DNA from: Shewanella colwelliana ATCC 39565
GTDB lineage: Bacteria > Pseudomonadota > Gammaproteobacteria > Enterobacterales > Shewanellaceae
Assembly (NCBI RefSeq): GCF_000518705.1
Contig: NZ_KI912479.1
Location: 62,001-126,000, forward strand
DNA: 64,000 nucleotides
Direction of reading: 5' to 3'
In this document: in pieces, positions 43,663 to 53,900 of the stretch
How the letters are laid out: every line of letters starts with the position of its first letter
How positions within the stretch are numbered: position 1 is the first letter of the stretch
Translations under genes and position numbers: made by a program
Notes under the pieces: generated by a model
What the model was told of the DNA's origin: nothing
What the model saw: the letters and a program-made list of their open reading frames with translations, nothing else
Databases searched by the model: none

Positions 43663-43693
43663 AAAAAACCACCCTGTTAAGGGTGGTTTTTTT
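43663..43693. terminator. Bidirectional terminator after pdxH
   Basis: A 13-bp stem AAAAAACCACCCT / AGGGTGGTTTTTT with a 4-nt loop and a T run. It serves pdxH and probably the convergent gene at 43708. Confidence 0.9.
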
Positions 43694-43707
43694 ATGTCAT
43701 ACGACTC

Positions 43708-44484
43708 TTACCATTTCTTTTTAGGCTGGAACAACACGTCAATATCATCTTCATCATTTTTTTGCTGCGGCGCATTAGGGGCCGACAGTTTCTGAGCCCC
43801 CATGATTTCATCTAATAACGCTTTTGCTTCTTCGACTTTTCTGCTGATAAACGGATCATTCGGGGTAAGGGCCTTTATGGTATGCAGGGTGGAGAGCGCT
43901 TTAGTGACCATCTGTTTGGATGAACCATATTGCTTCATAAAGCTGGCCGTTCGTGCTCTTGACAGCATAGAGTCGACATTGATACGCAGTTGTAAGCTAT
44001 CAACGCGAGCTTCCTCTTGGGCAAAAATTGTGGGATCGATTTTCCCCTTGTTATGTTCGGCTCTTAAGATTGCTTTTAATTTTTTCAGCACTTGCACTAA
44101 GGTCAAAATCTGTTTGTCTGTATCAGGAAGGCGAAACCCTTCGACGGTGGGAGCTTGTTTTGGAGCTTGTTGTAAAGTCTCTATCTGGGCATTTAAATCA
44201 GCTAAACGGCGTTGATAATCAGCCGTTTGATTACCGCCCAAGTTGACAGATAGTGTTAAGGCTTCTTGCACTCGCTTATACAAAATGAGAACGATATTGG
44301 TCGAGCAAGGAAACATGCCAGTGCTTGATAAAACGGTTTCAGTTTCATCAATAATAGCGCGTTGTCTCGCCATTTCTGTCCGTCTTTCTGCCTCAGCGCG
44401 CTCTTTCTGCTGTTGAATAACATTGATACCGATGACGAGTAACAGCAGTGCGCCGATTAAGATAAGAACCAAAGTAAATATCAT
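43708..44484 (-). CDS. Membrane-anchored coiled-coil protein of unknown function
   Basis: A 258-residue protein with one N-terminal membrane helix (about 3-23) followed by a charged helix (QQQKERAEAERRTEMARQRA). The rest is mostly helical. A Pro-rich linker lies near 130-145, TPR-like helices lie near 150-235 (ARTASFMKQYGSSKQMVTKA), and an acidic-then-basic tail ends in QPKKKW. It is likely cytoplasmic with an inner-membrane anchor. I do not recognise a family. It is divergent from cysB. Confidence 0.65.
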   Translation of the reverse strand: MIFTLVLILIGALLLLVIGINVIQQQKERAEAERRTEMARQRAIIDETETVLSSTGMFPCSTNIVLILYKRVQEALTLSVNLGGNQTADYQRRLADLNAQIETLQQAPKQAPTVEGFRLPDTDKQILTLVQVLKKLKAILRAEHNKGKIDPTIFAQEEARVDSLQLRINVDSMLSRARTASFMKQYGSSKQMVTKALSTLHTIKALTPNDPFISRKVEEAKALLDEIMGAQKLSAPNAPQQKNDEDDIDVLFQPKKKW

Positions 44485-44712
44485 AGGTCTACCATTCTTT
44501 ATGCAATTCCGTTAATGCTACTATAAATCAATACGCTAGCATAGTTATCTTAGACTAGCTTTTGGGTTATGTCGTGTGATACTTCGCAACTCTGTGCTAT
44601 ATTCCTGTTTGATTTAATTTTCTGTGTGTACTATAACCAATAATTATACTTAATCTCCAAACTAGGACTGTAAACAGTAGCATGGATTACAGGCCCCTTC
44701 GAAGGATAGACG

Positions 44713-45687
44713 ATGAAGCTGCAGCAACTTAGATATATCGCAGAAGTGGTTAATCATAACCTGAATGTTTCAGCGACGGCTGAAAATTTATACACTTCTC
44801 AGCCTGGGATCAGTAAGCAAGTACGAATGCTTGAAGATGAGCTGGGGATTCAAATATTCGGACGTAGCGGCAAACATCTTACTCATGTGACGCCAGCGGG
44901 TCTTCAAGTTATCAGTATTGCCAACGATATACTGGGCAAAGTTGAGAGTATTAAGAAGGTTGCAGAAGAGTACACTAAGCCAGATCAGGGTGAACTTAAT
45001 ATTGCCACAACCGATACCCAAGCGCGTTATGCATTACCGCATATTATTCGTGGCTTTATTGACCGATATCCTAAAGTTAATTTACACATGCACCAGGGCA
45101 CGCCTTCGCAGATCAGTGAGTTAGCGGCAAGAGGGGATGCAGATTTTGCCATCGCCACTGAGGGGATGCATCTCTACTCAGATTTGATCATGTTGCCATG
45201 TTACCACTGGAATCGCTCAATTGTCGTCACGAAAGACCACCCGTTAGCATCGAGAACCCAGATAAGTATTGAGGACTTGGGTCGGTTCCCACTGGTGACT
45301 TATGTCTTTGGCTTCGATAGAGAGTCTGAAATTGAGAAATCGTTTAATCGTGCAGGCATAGAACCAAGGGTTGTATTTACCGCCACCAGTGCCGATGTGT
45401 TAAAAACTTATGTACGTTTAGGGTTAGGTGTAGGCGTTATCGCATCGATGGCGATAGATCCTGTTATAGACAAAGATTTAGTGGCGATCGATGCCAGTCA
45501 CCTGTTTGCGCACAGTACTACCAAAATCGGTTTCCGTAAGGGGAACTTCCTTCGTACCTATATGTATGAATTTATCGAGCATTTCGCACCGCATCTAACT
45601 AAAGAAGTCGTGGAAAAAGCGGTTGGTCTGCGAGACCCTCAATTGATAGAAAACTTGTTTACTGATGTGGAATTGCCGATTCGATAG
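44713..45687 (+). CDS. cysB: LysR-type regulator CysB
   Basis: CysB activates the sulfate assimilation and cysteine genes with N-acetylserine as inducer. The 324-residue protein has the N-terminal winged HTH (LNVSATAENLYTSQPGISKQVRMLE) and an effector domain with IATTDTQARYALPHII and the sulfate-contacting TSAD region. Length equals that of E. coli CysB. GAAGGA precedes the ATG. No cys genes are adjacent. A shared terminator separates it from the convergent sdaA. Confidence 0.95.
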   Translation: MKLQQLRYIAEVVNHNLNVSATAENLYTSQPGISKQVRMLEDELGIQIFGRSGKHLTHVTPAGLQVISIANDILGKVESIKKVAEEYTKPDQGELNIATTDTQARYALPHIIRGFIDRYPKVNLHMHQGTPSQISELAARGDADFAIATEGMHLYSDLIMLPCYHWNRSIVVTKDHPLASRTQISIEDLGRFPLVTYVFGFDRESEIEKSFNRAGIEPRVVFTATSADVLKTYVRLGLGVGVIASMAIDPVIDKDLVAIDASHLFAHSTTKIGFRKGNFLRTYMYEFIEHFAPHLTKEVVEKAVGLRDPQLIENLFTDVELPIR

Positions 45688-45700
45688 TGCAGCTTGAAAC

Positions 45701-45728
45701 AAAAAACTCGCCAAATGGCGAGTTTTTT
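45701..45728. terminator. Bidirectional terminator between cysB and sdaA
   Basis: A 13-bp stem AAAAAACTCGCCA / TGGCGAGTTTTTT with A and T runs on either side, 13 bp after the cysB stop and 10 bp before the convergent sdaA stop. Confidence 0.92.
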
Positions 45729-45738
45729 ATTACTTAAT

Positions 45739-47115
45739 TTAACATTCGACAATGTTAACCGCTAAGCCGCCTTTGGCGGTTTCTTTATATTTGCTACGCA
45801 TATCTTTACCGGTTTCCATCATGGTCTTAATCACTTTATCGAGTGAGACCTTATGATTGCCGTCGCCGCGTAGTGCAAGCCTAGATGCATTGATGGCTTT
45901 GACTGCTCCCATCGCATTACGCTCAATACAAGGAACTTGTACCAAACCGCCAACAGGGTCACACGTTAGTCCAAGGTTATGTTCCATACCTATCTCTGCA
46001 GCATTTTCAACATGCTCGACCGTGCCGCCCATGATTTCGGTTAATGCCGCTGCAGCCATTGAACAAGCCACGCCAACTTCTCCTTGGCAACCCACTTCGG
46101 CACCTGAGATAGAGGCATTTTTCTTGTATAGAATACCTATAGCAGCGGCTGTGAGCAGGTACTGACAACATAGTTCAATATCGACCTCTTGAACAAAGGT
46201 ATCGTAGTAGCATAAAACTGCAGGGATAATACCCGCAGCGCCATTGGTTGGCGCGGTGACTACCCGATCACCCGCTGCATTCTGTTCATTAACCGCCAGT
46301 GCAAAGAGATCGACCCAATCCATGGCCGTTAGTGGGTCAATACAGTTTTTACCTTCAGCCTTAAGGCGACGATAAAGTCCTGGGGCTCTACGGCGAAGTT
46401 TTAGGCCGCCTGGCAATATGCCTTCCTTCTGATAACCGCGTTCAACGCAGGTTTTCATGGTCTGCCATATATGCCACAGGCGTGCTTTTACTTCTTGCTC
46501 ATCGGCAATAGAAAGCTCATTGGCCATCATCAGTGCAGAAATACTTAACCCGTTTTCCGTGCACATGGTAAGCAGTTCGGCGGCACTATTAAAGTCATAA
46601 GGTGCTGACTTTATCGGTGCAGCAGGGGAGGCGTTTTTGGCTAAAATTTCGTCTTCATCGAGAATGAAGCCACCCCCGACAGAGTAGTATGTGCGCTGAT
46701 AAATACATTCGCCTTTAGCAAAAGCATACAGGGTCATGGCATTGGCATGAGCGGGTAAGCTTTTGCGCCTGTGGTAGGTGACCCCATTATCCCGTGAAAA
46801 AATAACCTGTTTGTTATCAGCCATATTTAGGGTCTGGGTAGCGTGAACATCAGCGAGAACCGCGTCAATTTTATCGGTATCAACGGTCTCAGGCTCTTCG
46901 CCCATCAAGCCAAGGATCACCGCTTTACCGGTTCCGTGGCCTTTACCCGTTTGTCCGAGTGAGCCGAAAAGCTCAGATCTTAATTCATCAGTGGCAGTCA
47001 GATGACCATGCTTTTCCAAATCTTTGACAAAGATATTGCCCGCTTTCATCGGTCCTACAGTATGGGAGCTAGATGGCCCGATACCGATTTTAAACATGTC
47101 AAATACACTAATCAT
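45739..47115 (-). CDS. sdaA: L-serine ammonia-lyase (iron-sulfur type)
   Basis: Deaminates L-serine to pyruvate and ammonia with a [4Fe-4S] cluster. The protein opens with ISVFDMFKIGIGPSSSHTVG, typical of SdaA, and has TAPTNGAAGIIPAVL and GCQGEVGVACSMAA with one cluster Cys, then NLGLTCDPVGGLVQVPCIERN with the others. I start at ATG 47115 (458 residues), as in E. coli SdaA (454). A frame extension to 47154 exists but is not conserved. It is a single gene. Confidence 0.96.
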   Translation of the reverse strand: MISVFDMFKIGIGPSSSHTVGPMKAGNIFVKDLEKHGHLTATDELRSELFGSLGQTGKGHGTGKAVILGLMGEEPETVDTDKIDAVLADVHATQTLNMADNKQVIFSRDNGVTYHRRKSLPAHANAMTLYAFAKGECIYQRTYYSVGGGFILDEDEILAKNASPAAPIKSAPYDFNSAAELLTMCTENGLSISALMMANELSIADEQEVKARLWHIWQTMKTCVERGYQKEGILPGGLKLRRRAPGLYRRLKAEGKNCIDPLTAMDWVDLFALAVNEQNAAGDRVVTAPTNGAAGIIPAVLCYYDTFVQEVDIELCCQYLLTAAAIGILYKKNASISGAEVGCQGEVGVACSMAAAALTEIMGGTVEHVENAAEIGMEHNLGLTCDPVGGLVQVPCIERNAMGAVKAINASRLALRGDGNHKVSLDKVIKTMMETGKDMRSKYKETAKGGLAVNIVEC

Positions 47116-47475
47116 TTTATAACCCTGCTTGTTTTCATTGTTATCGTTATGCAATCTCTGTGATTTTAGGTCAAATAGTTACATCACGCCGTGTTCAAGA
47201 GTTATCATCGCTGTAATATGATAATCTTAGCGGCCAATTAAGATTGATTGAACGCGAGTATCTCATACTTTATGCTTGGCTTTCGCATTAGTTTTTTTCA
47301 ACATCTATTTTCGGATTAGCCAATCTAGTGCATAACGGAGTATGCTGAGTCGGATTCGTGTTTTATTTGTTTTTTTATTATTTTATTTCAATTATTTATA
47401 CTCGTTGATTGGTTTCTGTCCTTTCATGGTTTTATTCATTATTAACGAGATTTTATAGTTTTTTTAGGGGGTAGG
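47116..47475. other. Divergent sdaA-nagZ intergenic region
   Basis: 360 bp, strongly AT-rich towards nagZ, with T-rich runs near 47364-47400. It must carry promoters for both genes. I see no terminator, repeat or credible small gene. Confidence 0.45.
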
Positions 47476-48489
47476 GTGAGCTATTTAATGATGGATTTGT
47501 TATCCACAGAGATAACAGAGCATGAAGCGGAACAGTTAAAACATCCCATGGTCGGTGGACTGATTTTGTTCTCGCGTAACTACCAGAGCCGTGATCAACT
47601 TATTGCTTTAATTAAATCAGTTAGAGCGGTAAACCCCGATTTACTGATAGCCGTTGACCATGAAGGTGGTCGCGTTCAACGGTTTGTTGATGGCTTTACT
47701 AAAATTCCTGCGATGGGCGAACTACTGCCCAGTGCTAAAGGTGATATGGCATTAGCCAAATATTGGGCAAAAGAGCTTGGGTTTGTGATGGCCGTGGAGC
47801 TACTTAGCTGTGATATTGATTTGAGTTTTGCACCTGTATTGGATCTTAATGGTATTAGCCAAGTGATTGGTACGCGTGCATTCAGTGCTAGGCCAAATGA
47901 GGTAATTGAGCTGGCTAACAGTTTTATTACAGGGATGAATGAAGCTGGCATGGCGGCCGTGGGTAAGCATTTTCCTGGCCATGGCAGCGTCGCTGCGGAT
48001 TCCCATATCGCCCAACCAGTTGACTCTCGAAGCGAAGCACAGATCCGTGAACTGGATATGGTGCCATTTGAGCATCTGATCTCTCACCAGCGCCTTCAAG
48101 GCGTTATGCCTGCACATGTGATTTTTGATCAAGTCGACCCAAACCCTGCCGGATTCTCTGCCTTTTGGCTACAATCAGTCTTAAGACAAGAGCTAGGGTT
48201 TGACGGAGTGATTTTTTCTGATGACTTAGGCATGAAAGGGGCGGGGGTCGTCGGCGGCTACCAAGCGCGTGCTCAGGCAGCAATTGAAGCCGGTTGCGAT
48301 ATGATTCTACTGTGTAATGATGCAGATGGCCTCAATGAGCTGTTGAGTGAGTTCAAGTGGCCTTTAAGCCTGCCATCTACGCCAGCTAAGCAATTGCGCG
48401 CCAATACACAACAAGTTGCCAGCGCACTGCAAGATGAGCAACGATGGTTAACCGCTAAATCGATAGCGCAGCAGTTAGTTATGGACTAA
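47476..48489 (+). CDS. nagZ: Beta-N-acetylglucosaminidase NagZ
   Basis: A glycoside hydrolase family 3 enzyme that removes GlcNAc from muropeptides in cell-wall recycling, in the cytoplasm. The 337-residue protein shows VGGLILFSRNY, VDHEGGRVQRF, the NagZ motif KHFPGHGSVAADSH with the catalytic His, and the nucleophile Asp in IFSDDLGMKG. The start is GTG, preceded by a G-rich GGGGTAGGG. ycfP follows 75 nt later, as in E. coli. Confidence 0.96.
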   Translation: MSYLMMDLLSTEITEHEAEQLKHPMVGGLILFSRNYQSRDQLIALIKSVRAVNPDLLIAVDHEGGRVQRFVDGFTKIPAMGELLPSAKGDMALAKYWAKELGFVMAVELLSCDIDLSFAPVLDLNGISQVIGTRAFSARPNEVIELANSFITGMNEAGMAAVGKHFPGHGSVAADSHIAQPVDSRSEAQIRELDMVPFEHLISHQRLQGVMPAHVIFDQVDPNPAGFSAFWLQSVLRQELGFDGVIFSDDLGMKGAGVVGGYQARAQAAIEAGCDMILLCNDADGLNELLSEFKWPLSLPSTPAKQLRANTQQVASALQDEQRWLTAKSIAQQLVMD

Positions 48490-48564
48490 CTTTGATGTAG
48501 CGCAAAATACCCATGTTGTGAGTTAGCTACAGTTAATGTACAGAAATTATTGATAGGTGCCAGG

Positions 48565-49104
48565 ATGATCCTCTATTTTCATGGTTTTGATGCGACTAGC
48601 CCAGGTAATCACGAGAAAATGCGCCAGTTGCAGTTTGTGGACAATGACGTGCGTTTGGTTAGCTACAGTACCTTGCATCCAAAGCACGATATGCAGTATC
48701 TATTAAATGAGGTGAGTCGCCAGCTAAAGCAAAGTGACGACCCTAATCCGCTTGCGATTGGTGTGGGTTTAGGCGCTTACTGGGCGGAACGGATTGGTTT
48801 TTTGAACCAAATAAAAACCGTCCTTGTTAACCCCAATCTGCATCCGCAAGACAATATGGTGGGCAAGATTGATAGGCCAGAAGAGTATGCGGATATTGGT
48901 AGTAAGTGCGTGAGCCAATTTCGTGATAAAAACCGCGGTAAAGGCTTATGCATATTATCTCGTCATGATGAAGTGCTCGATAGTCATGCCTCGGCCGAAC
49001 TGGTAAGTCCCTATTATGAGGTGGTTTGGGATGAAGAGCAGCGCCATAAGTTCGCATCATTAGCCGCACACCTTAGCCAGATTAAGGCGTTTAAGGCAAA
49101 GTAA
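48565..49104 (+). CDS. ycfP: YcfP family esterase-like protein
   Basis: A 179-residue alpha/beta-hydrolase-like protein of the UPF0227 family: MILYFHGFDATSPGNHEK, YSTLHPKHDMQYLL, GVGLGAYWAERIGF (Gly replaces Ser in the usual GxSxG elbow) and KIDRPEEYADI are all conserved with E. coli YcfP. The missing nucleophile Ser raises doubt about hydrolase activity. I start at ATG 48565 by homology; the frame opens at 48550. It follows nagZ, the same order as in E. coli. Confidence 0.93.
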   Translation: MILYFHGFDATSPGNHEKMRQLQFVDNDVRLVSYSTLHPKHDMQYLLNEVSRQLKQSDDPNPLAIGVGLGAYWAERIGFLNQIKTVLVNPNLHPQDNMVGKIDRPEEYADIGSKCVSQFRDKNRGKGLCILSRHDEVLDSHASAELVSPYYEVVWDEEQRHKFASLAAHLSQIKAFKAK

Positions 49105-49153
49105 TACACAGGCTAAGAATGCAATAAGCAGGCACTTTAATGGTCGATAGAAG

Positions 49154-49188
49154 AGTTAGCGACGAGCAGCCTTGGCGCTAACTTTTAT
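49154..49188 (+). terminator. Probable terminator of nagZ-ycfP
   Basis: AGTTAGCG (49154-49161) pairs with CGCTAACT (49176-49183) across a 14-nt loop, followed by TTTATT. It lies 50 bp after the ycfP stop. Confidence 0.6.
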
Positions 49189-49383
49189 TATTGCTATTAC
49201 TGACGTTGACTAATCTGAGCTATCAGCCACAAGCTGAGGCCGTATATCTCTGTTTTAATTCGCTACTGAGTCTTCGTCACTCTCTTTTCCCTTTTTGTCT
49301 ACTCCTTTCAATAACTCCCATTTATCACCGTTTCGGTTTCGTTTGTTCAGTTATTTCAATAGATATTGTTTGATTTTTCACCT

Positions 49384-49564
49384 ACTCAATCTGGAAAGAT
49401 ATCTTTAAGGCGGTTTAGGGAGATTTTTCTGTTGCGGAAGTAGCACAGCTTCACTGTTTGTGATACAAAATGATACATATCGTTTCAAATGGTCTATCAG
49501 ACCTTTCCCAGTTTGCGTATGTCGCCCGATGCAGCTAACCACATATTAGTTAGCTGTTTTTTTT
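49384..49564 (+). ncRNA. Candidate small RNA ending in an orphan terminator
   Basis: The strong terminator at 49532-49564 has no upstream gene on its strand after the ycfP terminator. The stretch before it includes a small perfect hairpin GGTCT-ATC-AGACC (49491-49503). The 5' end given here is a guess; no convincing promoter is visible. I recognise no known RNA family. Confidence 0.35.
49532..49564 (+). terminator. Orphan Rho-independent terminator
   Basis: A perfect 8-bp stem CAGCTAAC / GTTAGCTG with a 9-nt loop and eight consecutive T. It does not follow a protein gene directly. Confidence 0.85.
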
Positions 49565-49634
49565 GTCTATTTTTTGCCCATTAGCTCACTATGCGTTATC
49601 TTCAAAGGGCGCATAAATTGATAATGAGGTTTGA

Positions 49635-49904
49635 ATGAAGCGGGTATTGCTAACCATAACGGGGAAAGTTCAAGGGGTCTGCTTTAGACGCTATTGTCAA
49701 AGTAAGGCATTGGAGTTTGGATTGACTGGTTTTGCCAAGAATCTCGATAATGGCGCGGTGTCGGTTTTACTGCAAGGAGGGAGTGCCGCGGTTGATCGAT
49801 TTATTCTTTGGAGTAACGAAGGCTCGCCACAATCACAAGTCGATAATGTGTTGGTTGAAGAGGATGAGGCAGACGATATCTACCTCGATTTTTCAATACT
49901 TTAG
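49635..49904 (+). CDS. yccX: Acylphosphatase
   Basis: An 89-residue acylphosphatase that hydrolyses carboxyl-phosphate bonds. The catalytic Arg18 is in KVQGVCFRRY and Asn36 in GFAKNLDNG. The final strand is shorter and less basic than in most members (IYLDFSIL). The ATG follows GAGG by 6 nt. It is a single gene. Confidence 0.92.
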   Translation: MKRVLLTITGKVQGVCFRRYCQSKALEFGLTGFAKNLDNGAVSVLLQGGSAAVDRFILWSNEGSPQSQVDNVLVEEDEADDIYLDFSIL

Positions 49905-49999
49905 CTAGTTAAAAAGTGCTTTACGCTGTTGGAAGCTCTACCCCACGTTTGCAGGGTATCTCTCGCTCAGTTTAAACGGCCTCGCCCTGCCTCTGCTTG

Positions 50000-50941
50000 T
50001 TATTGGCTCACCATTGATTCCGCAGCTGCCATTTCACTGGGTTGTTTCATCTTTCTAATTTGAAGGATCATGCCCATATTAGGGTGGTCAAAATAGTGTA
50101 TCTCATCACTTTTCACCCGTTTGTTCTGTGACATCCAGATGCTATAGAGAAACGGCATAGGCGTTGTCTGGGCTTGCTCAATCACAGCCGTCGAGTAGTC
50201 CTCTTGCATTGGTACCTGCTTACTTCCCTCTTCACGAAGTTTTATTGCCGACTCGACGTATAGGTAGTGGTCGAGGTAAATCTTGATGGCGCCATCGACT
50301 TGCCAAATAGGAGGCACTGCCGCTTTAGTGCTTAATGCCGAACTAAAATCAAACTGCGGTATGACAGTGTCATTGACTTGATTGGCAATATAGCCCGCTT
50401 GGGTGTAGCGGCTAGAAAAATCATCGCCAGCAAATAGGTGTACTGGTTTAGCCCGATGTCGCGGCAGCATAGATTGTTGCCATGTCATATGTAGTAAGCT
50501 TTTGTGGCCGCGCTCGCGAGACAACTTAGCAATAATATCTCCTAACTTTGCTTGAGATTGGGACAGCAATACCGTCGATTCACCCGGTTGGGCGTAGGTC
50601 TCTTCTGTTGCACCAATGGCAAAAGGAATATGGCTTGGATGGCTCACCTGTACAGAGCTTAACTGCTGGTTACATAGCTCGGGGGTTTCTAGCCATGCTT
50701 GGGCGCTACACCCCTCTAAGCCTAAGCTTGCCCCAGTGATGTCAGTGCTAAACAGGGGCGAGATCATATCCACAGCTTGTCGTTGCTGATGACGGGTGAC
50801 ATGATCAACCACTTCTTCAAAAGGCGTGCCTTGACGTTCAAACAGATACACTTCGACTTCGAACCAACGTTCTTCATTTGCTTGGCTAATAAAAGGCAGC
50901 GAGAGTAGTGCAATAACTAATAAAATACGCTTCTTAAACAC
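50000..50941 (-). CDS. csiV: Peptidoglycan-binding protein CsiV
   Basis: A 313-residue exported protein. A signal peptide (about 1-21, cleavage after ISQA) is followed by RWFEVEVYLFERQGTPFEEV, typical of the CsiV family, and by a long mixed region ending in YFDHPNMGMILQIRKM. In Vibrio cholerae CsiV binds peptidoglycan and is needed to protect cells from D-amino acid effects via LpoA/PBP1A. The position after mfd matches Vibrio. GTG at 50941 has GGAG 6 nt upstream; it overlaps the mfd stop by 8 nt. A TTG four codons earlier is the alternative. Confidence 0.82.
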   Translation of the reverse strand: MFKKRILLVIALLSLPFISQANEERWFEVEVYLFERQGTPFEEVVDHVTRHQQRQAVDMISPLFSTDITGASLGLEGCSAQAWLETPELCNQQLSSVQVSHPSHIPFAIGATEETYAQPGESTVLLSQSQAKLGDIIAKLSRERGHKSLLHMTWQQSMLPRHRAKPVHLFAGDDFSSRYTQAGYIANQVNDTVIPQFDFSSALSTKAAVPPIWQVDGAIKIYLDHYLYVESAIKLREEGSKQVPMQEDYSTAVIEQAQTTPMPFLYSIWMSQNKRVKSDEIHYFDHPNMGMILQIRKMKQPSEMAAAESMVSQ

Positions 50942-53900
50942 GTGGTTCTCCAAGGCGATGTTGAGTAAGTTGCGAGATCAAAAGCTCAAGTAGTTTGAGT
51001 CTATCTTTATCTGTTTCTGCAGGAATGAGGAATTTTAGCTTACTTGGCCCATCCATACGATAGTTTTGTGGCTGACTCTGTAATAGTCCAATAATAAAGC
51101 CCGGATCGACGATATGATTGTCATTAAACTCCATACTACCGCCTTTAGCATGCATCTCGATTTTCGCGATGCCAAGCCCTGTGGCTTGATGCTTGTAAAG
51201 TGACAACTCCAGTAAGTTCTTCGCGGCTTGTGGCAGCAAGCCGAAACGGTCGATTAGCTCGACCTTCAGCTCATCTAAGGCTTTTTCACTGTTACAATTA
51301 GCGATGCGTTTGTATAACGACAAGCGAATATTGACATCATTGACATAGTCTTCAGGCAGCAGTGCAGGGATGCGCAGGTCAACTTCACATTGACCTCTTA
51401 ACATCTGCTCAAGTGAAGGCTCCTTACCTTCTTTTAGTGATTTAACTGCGTCTTCAAGCATCTCCATATACAGGGTAAAACCAATTTTTGAAATATGACC
51501 ACTTTGCTCATCGCCTAGCAGTTCACCAGCTCCACGGATCTCTAAGTCTTGTGTGGCTAACATAAAACCAGCGCCTAAATCTTCAAGTGCACCAATGGCT
51601 TCCAAACGCTTGCGCGCATCTTTGGTCATCCGTTTTGGGTGTGGCGTCATCAGATAAGCATAGGCTTGGTGATGAGAGCGGCCGACACGTCCGCGTAATT
51701 GGTGCAGTTGTGCTAATCCAAAATGATCAGCACGTTCAATCACAATGGTGTTGGCCGTCGGGACATCAATACCCGTTTCAATAATCGTGGTACACACCAA
51801 AACATTATATTTTTGGTGATAGAAATCAGACATCACCTTTTCTAGATCGCGTTCACGCATCTGACCGTGGGCAGTGATCACTCGGGCCTCTGGCAATAGG
51901 ACTTCTAGCTCTCTGGCGCGTTTTTCGATGGTCTCGACACTGTTGTGTAGAAAGTAGACTTGCCCACCCCTTAAAATCTCACGCAGCAAAGCTTCCCGTA
52001 CCGTTGCATCGTCGTATTCACGCACAAAGGTTTTGACAGCCAGTCGTTTCGCGGGTGGGGTGGCGATGATTGACAGATCACGCATGCCTGACATCGCCAT
52101 GTTTAAGGTACGTGGAATTGGCGTTGCCGTGAGGGTTAAAATATCGATATTGGCTCTGAGCGCTTTGATCTTCTCTTTTTGCCTGACACCAAAGCGATGC
52201 TCTTCATCAATAATCAGTAGCCCTAGGTTTTCAAATTTAGCTTCTGATTGCAGAAGTTTGTGAGTCCCGATAACGATATCAACTTGGCCTTTTTCAAGCT
52301 GTGCTAATACCGCTTGTTGCTCTTTAGCGGTTTTAAAGCGAGACATCACCTCAATTTTAATTGGCCAATCTGCAAAGCGATCGCTAAAGTTCTCAAAATG
52401 TTGCTGTGCAAGTAAGGTGGTTGGCACGAGTATAGCGACCTGTTTAGCATCGTTTACTGCGACGAAGGCAGCACGCATCGCCACTTCTGTTTTACCAAAA
52501 CCCACATCACCACACACTAGCCTATCCATGGAGATTGGCGAGCACATATCGGTTAGCACGGCATCAATGGCCGTTTCTTGATCGACGGTTTCTTCAAATG
52601 GAAAACTGCCAGCAAACTGCGCATATTCCTCTTGAACTAACTTACATGCGTCTCCTGGCCGAGCTTGGCGCCTAGCATAAACATCAAGTAACTCGGCTGC
52701 GACGTCGCGGATCTTCTCAATTGCTTTGCGTTTGGCTTTACTCCATGTCTCGTTGCCCAACTTGTTTAGGTGAGCTTCCTCATCGGGACCGACGCTGTAG
52801 CGGCTAATAAGGTTGAGTGAAGAGACTGGCACATAAAGCTTATCACCGCCCGCGTATTCGAGTTTGAGGTACTCTGCGACCAAACCGCCCGTGTCTAAGG
52901 TTTCTAAGCCTTGATAGTGAGCCACTCCGTGATCAAGATGGACGATGGGCTGGCCTACTTTTAATTCGGCTAAATCTTTGACCAGTGCATCGCTGCTAAT
53001 TTGACGTTGTTTATCGCGGCGCCGTTGCTGTGAGATACGTTGACCAAACAGTTCCGTTTCGCAGATTATCGCCCACTGCTTTTTATTGGCGTCGGTGATC
53101 AGTGCACCTTGAGACAGCGGCGATACAATTAAACCAAATGCTGATGGCTGTGCGACATAGTGCTCAAAGTGCTGATATAACTGCGGCTTGATATCTATTT
53201 TGGCTAATAGTTCAAGCAGTGCTTCGCGTCGTCCTTCAGATTCGGCACAAAACAAAATTGGGGTACCAGACTTTGCGTACTCTTGCAGGGCGAGCAGCGG
53301 CTGCTTGAGTTTATGGTTAGAGGCGACATCCGGCAAGGTGGCGATGTTAGCCTCGGCACTGGTGCCCTGAAAGCTTGAGTCTTTTAATAGGTGACGTGGA
53401 TAGCGTTTAAATGCCTCAAATACTTGTTCGGTCAGTAGGTAAAGATCTTTAGGCGGCAGCAGTGGACGCAGCGGATCGACTCTGCGATTCTCATAACGCT
53501 GAGCGACTTCCACAAGGTGAGTTTTGGCGGCCAGTTCCAGATCGCCCACGGTCACAATATGTGTGTGCTCGGGGAGGTAATCAAATAGTGTCGCCGTTTG
53601 TTCAAAAAACAGCGGCAAGTAGCTTTCAATGCCAGCAGGCATCACTTTGCGACTGACCATCTGGTAGATAGATTCAGGCTCTTTTACGACGACGTCAAAC
53701 TGTCGACGGTAACGTTGACGGAAACCCTCAATGGCAGTGTCATCGGTTGGAAACTCTTTGGCTGGCAGCAAGCGTATCCCTGCTATTTCACCACTGGAAC
53801 GTTGGGTTTCTGGGTCAAACTGGCGTATCGATTCCACTTCATCATCAAATAGCTCTATTCGATAGGGATTATCGGAGCCCATTGGGAATATATCGATAAT

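Larger units (their letters stand above)
49105..49634. other. Intergenic region between ycfP and yccX with two terminators
   Basis: 530 bp without a credible protein gene. A first hairpin (49154-49183) probably ends the nagZ-ycfP transcript. A second, strong terminator (49532-49564) lies 70 bp before yccX with no gene in front of it, so a small RNA may be made from about 49370-49564. A 60-codon frame at 49191-49373 has no initiation signals. Confidence 0.55.

Noticed and set aside
49191..49373. 60-codon frame between ycfP and yccX
   Set aside because: No initiation signal and a composition of T-rich intergenic DNA read as Leu/Ser/Phe.
49450..49480. CRP-like site TGTGA...in the yccX upstream gap
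   Set aside because: Only one half-site fits; the second half does not match TCACA.
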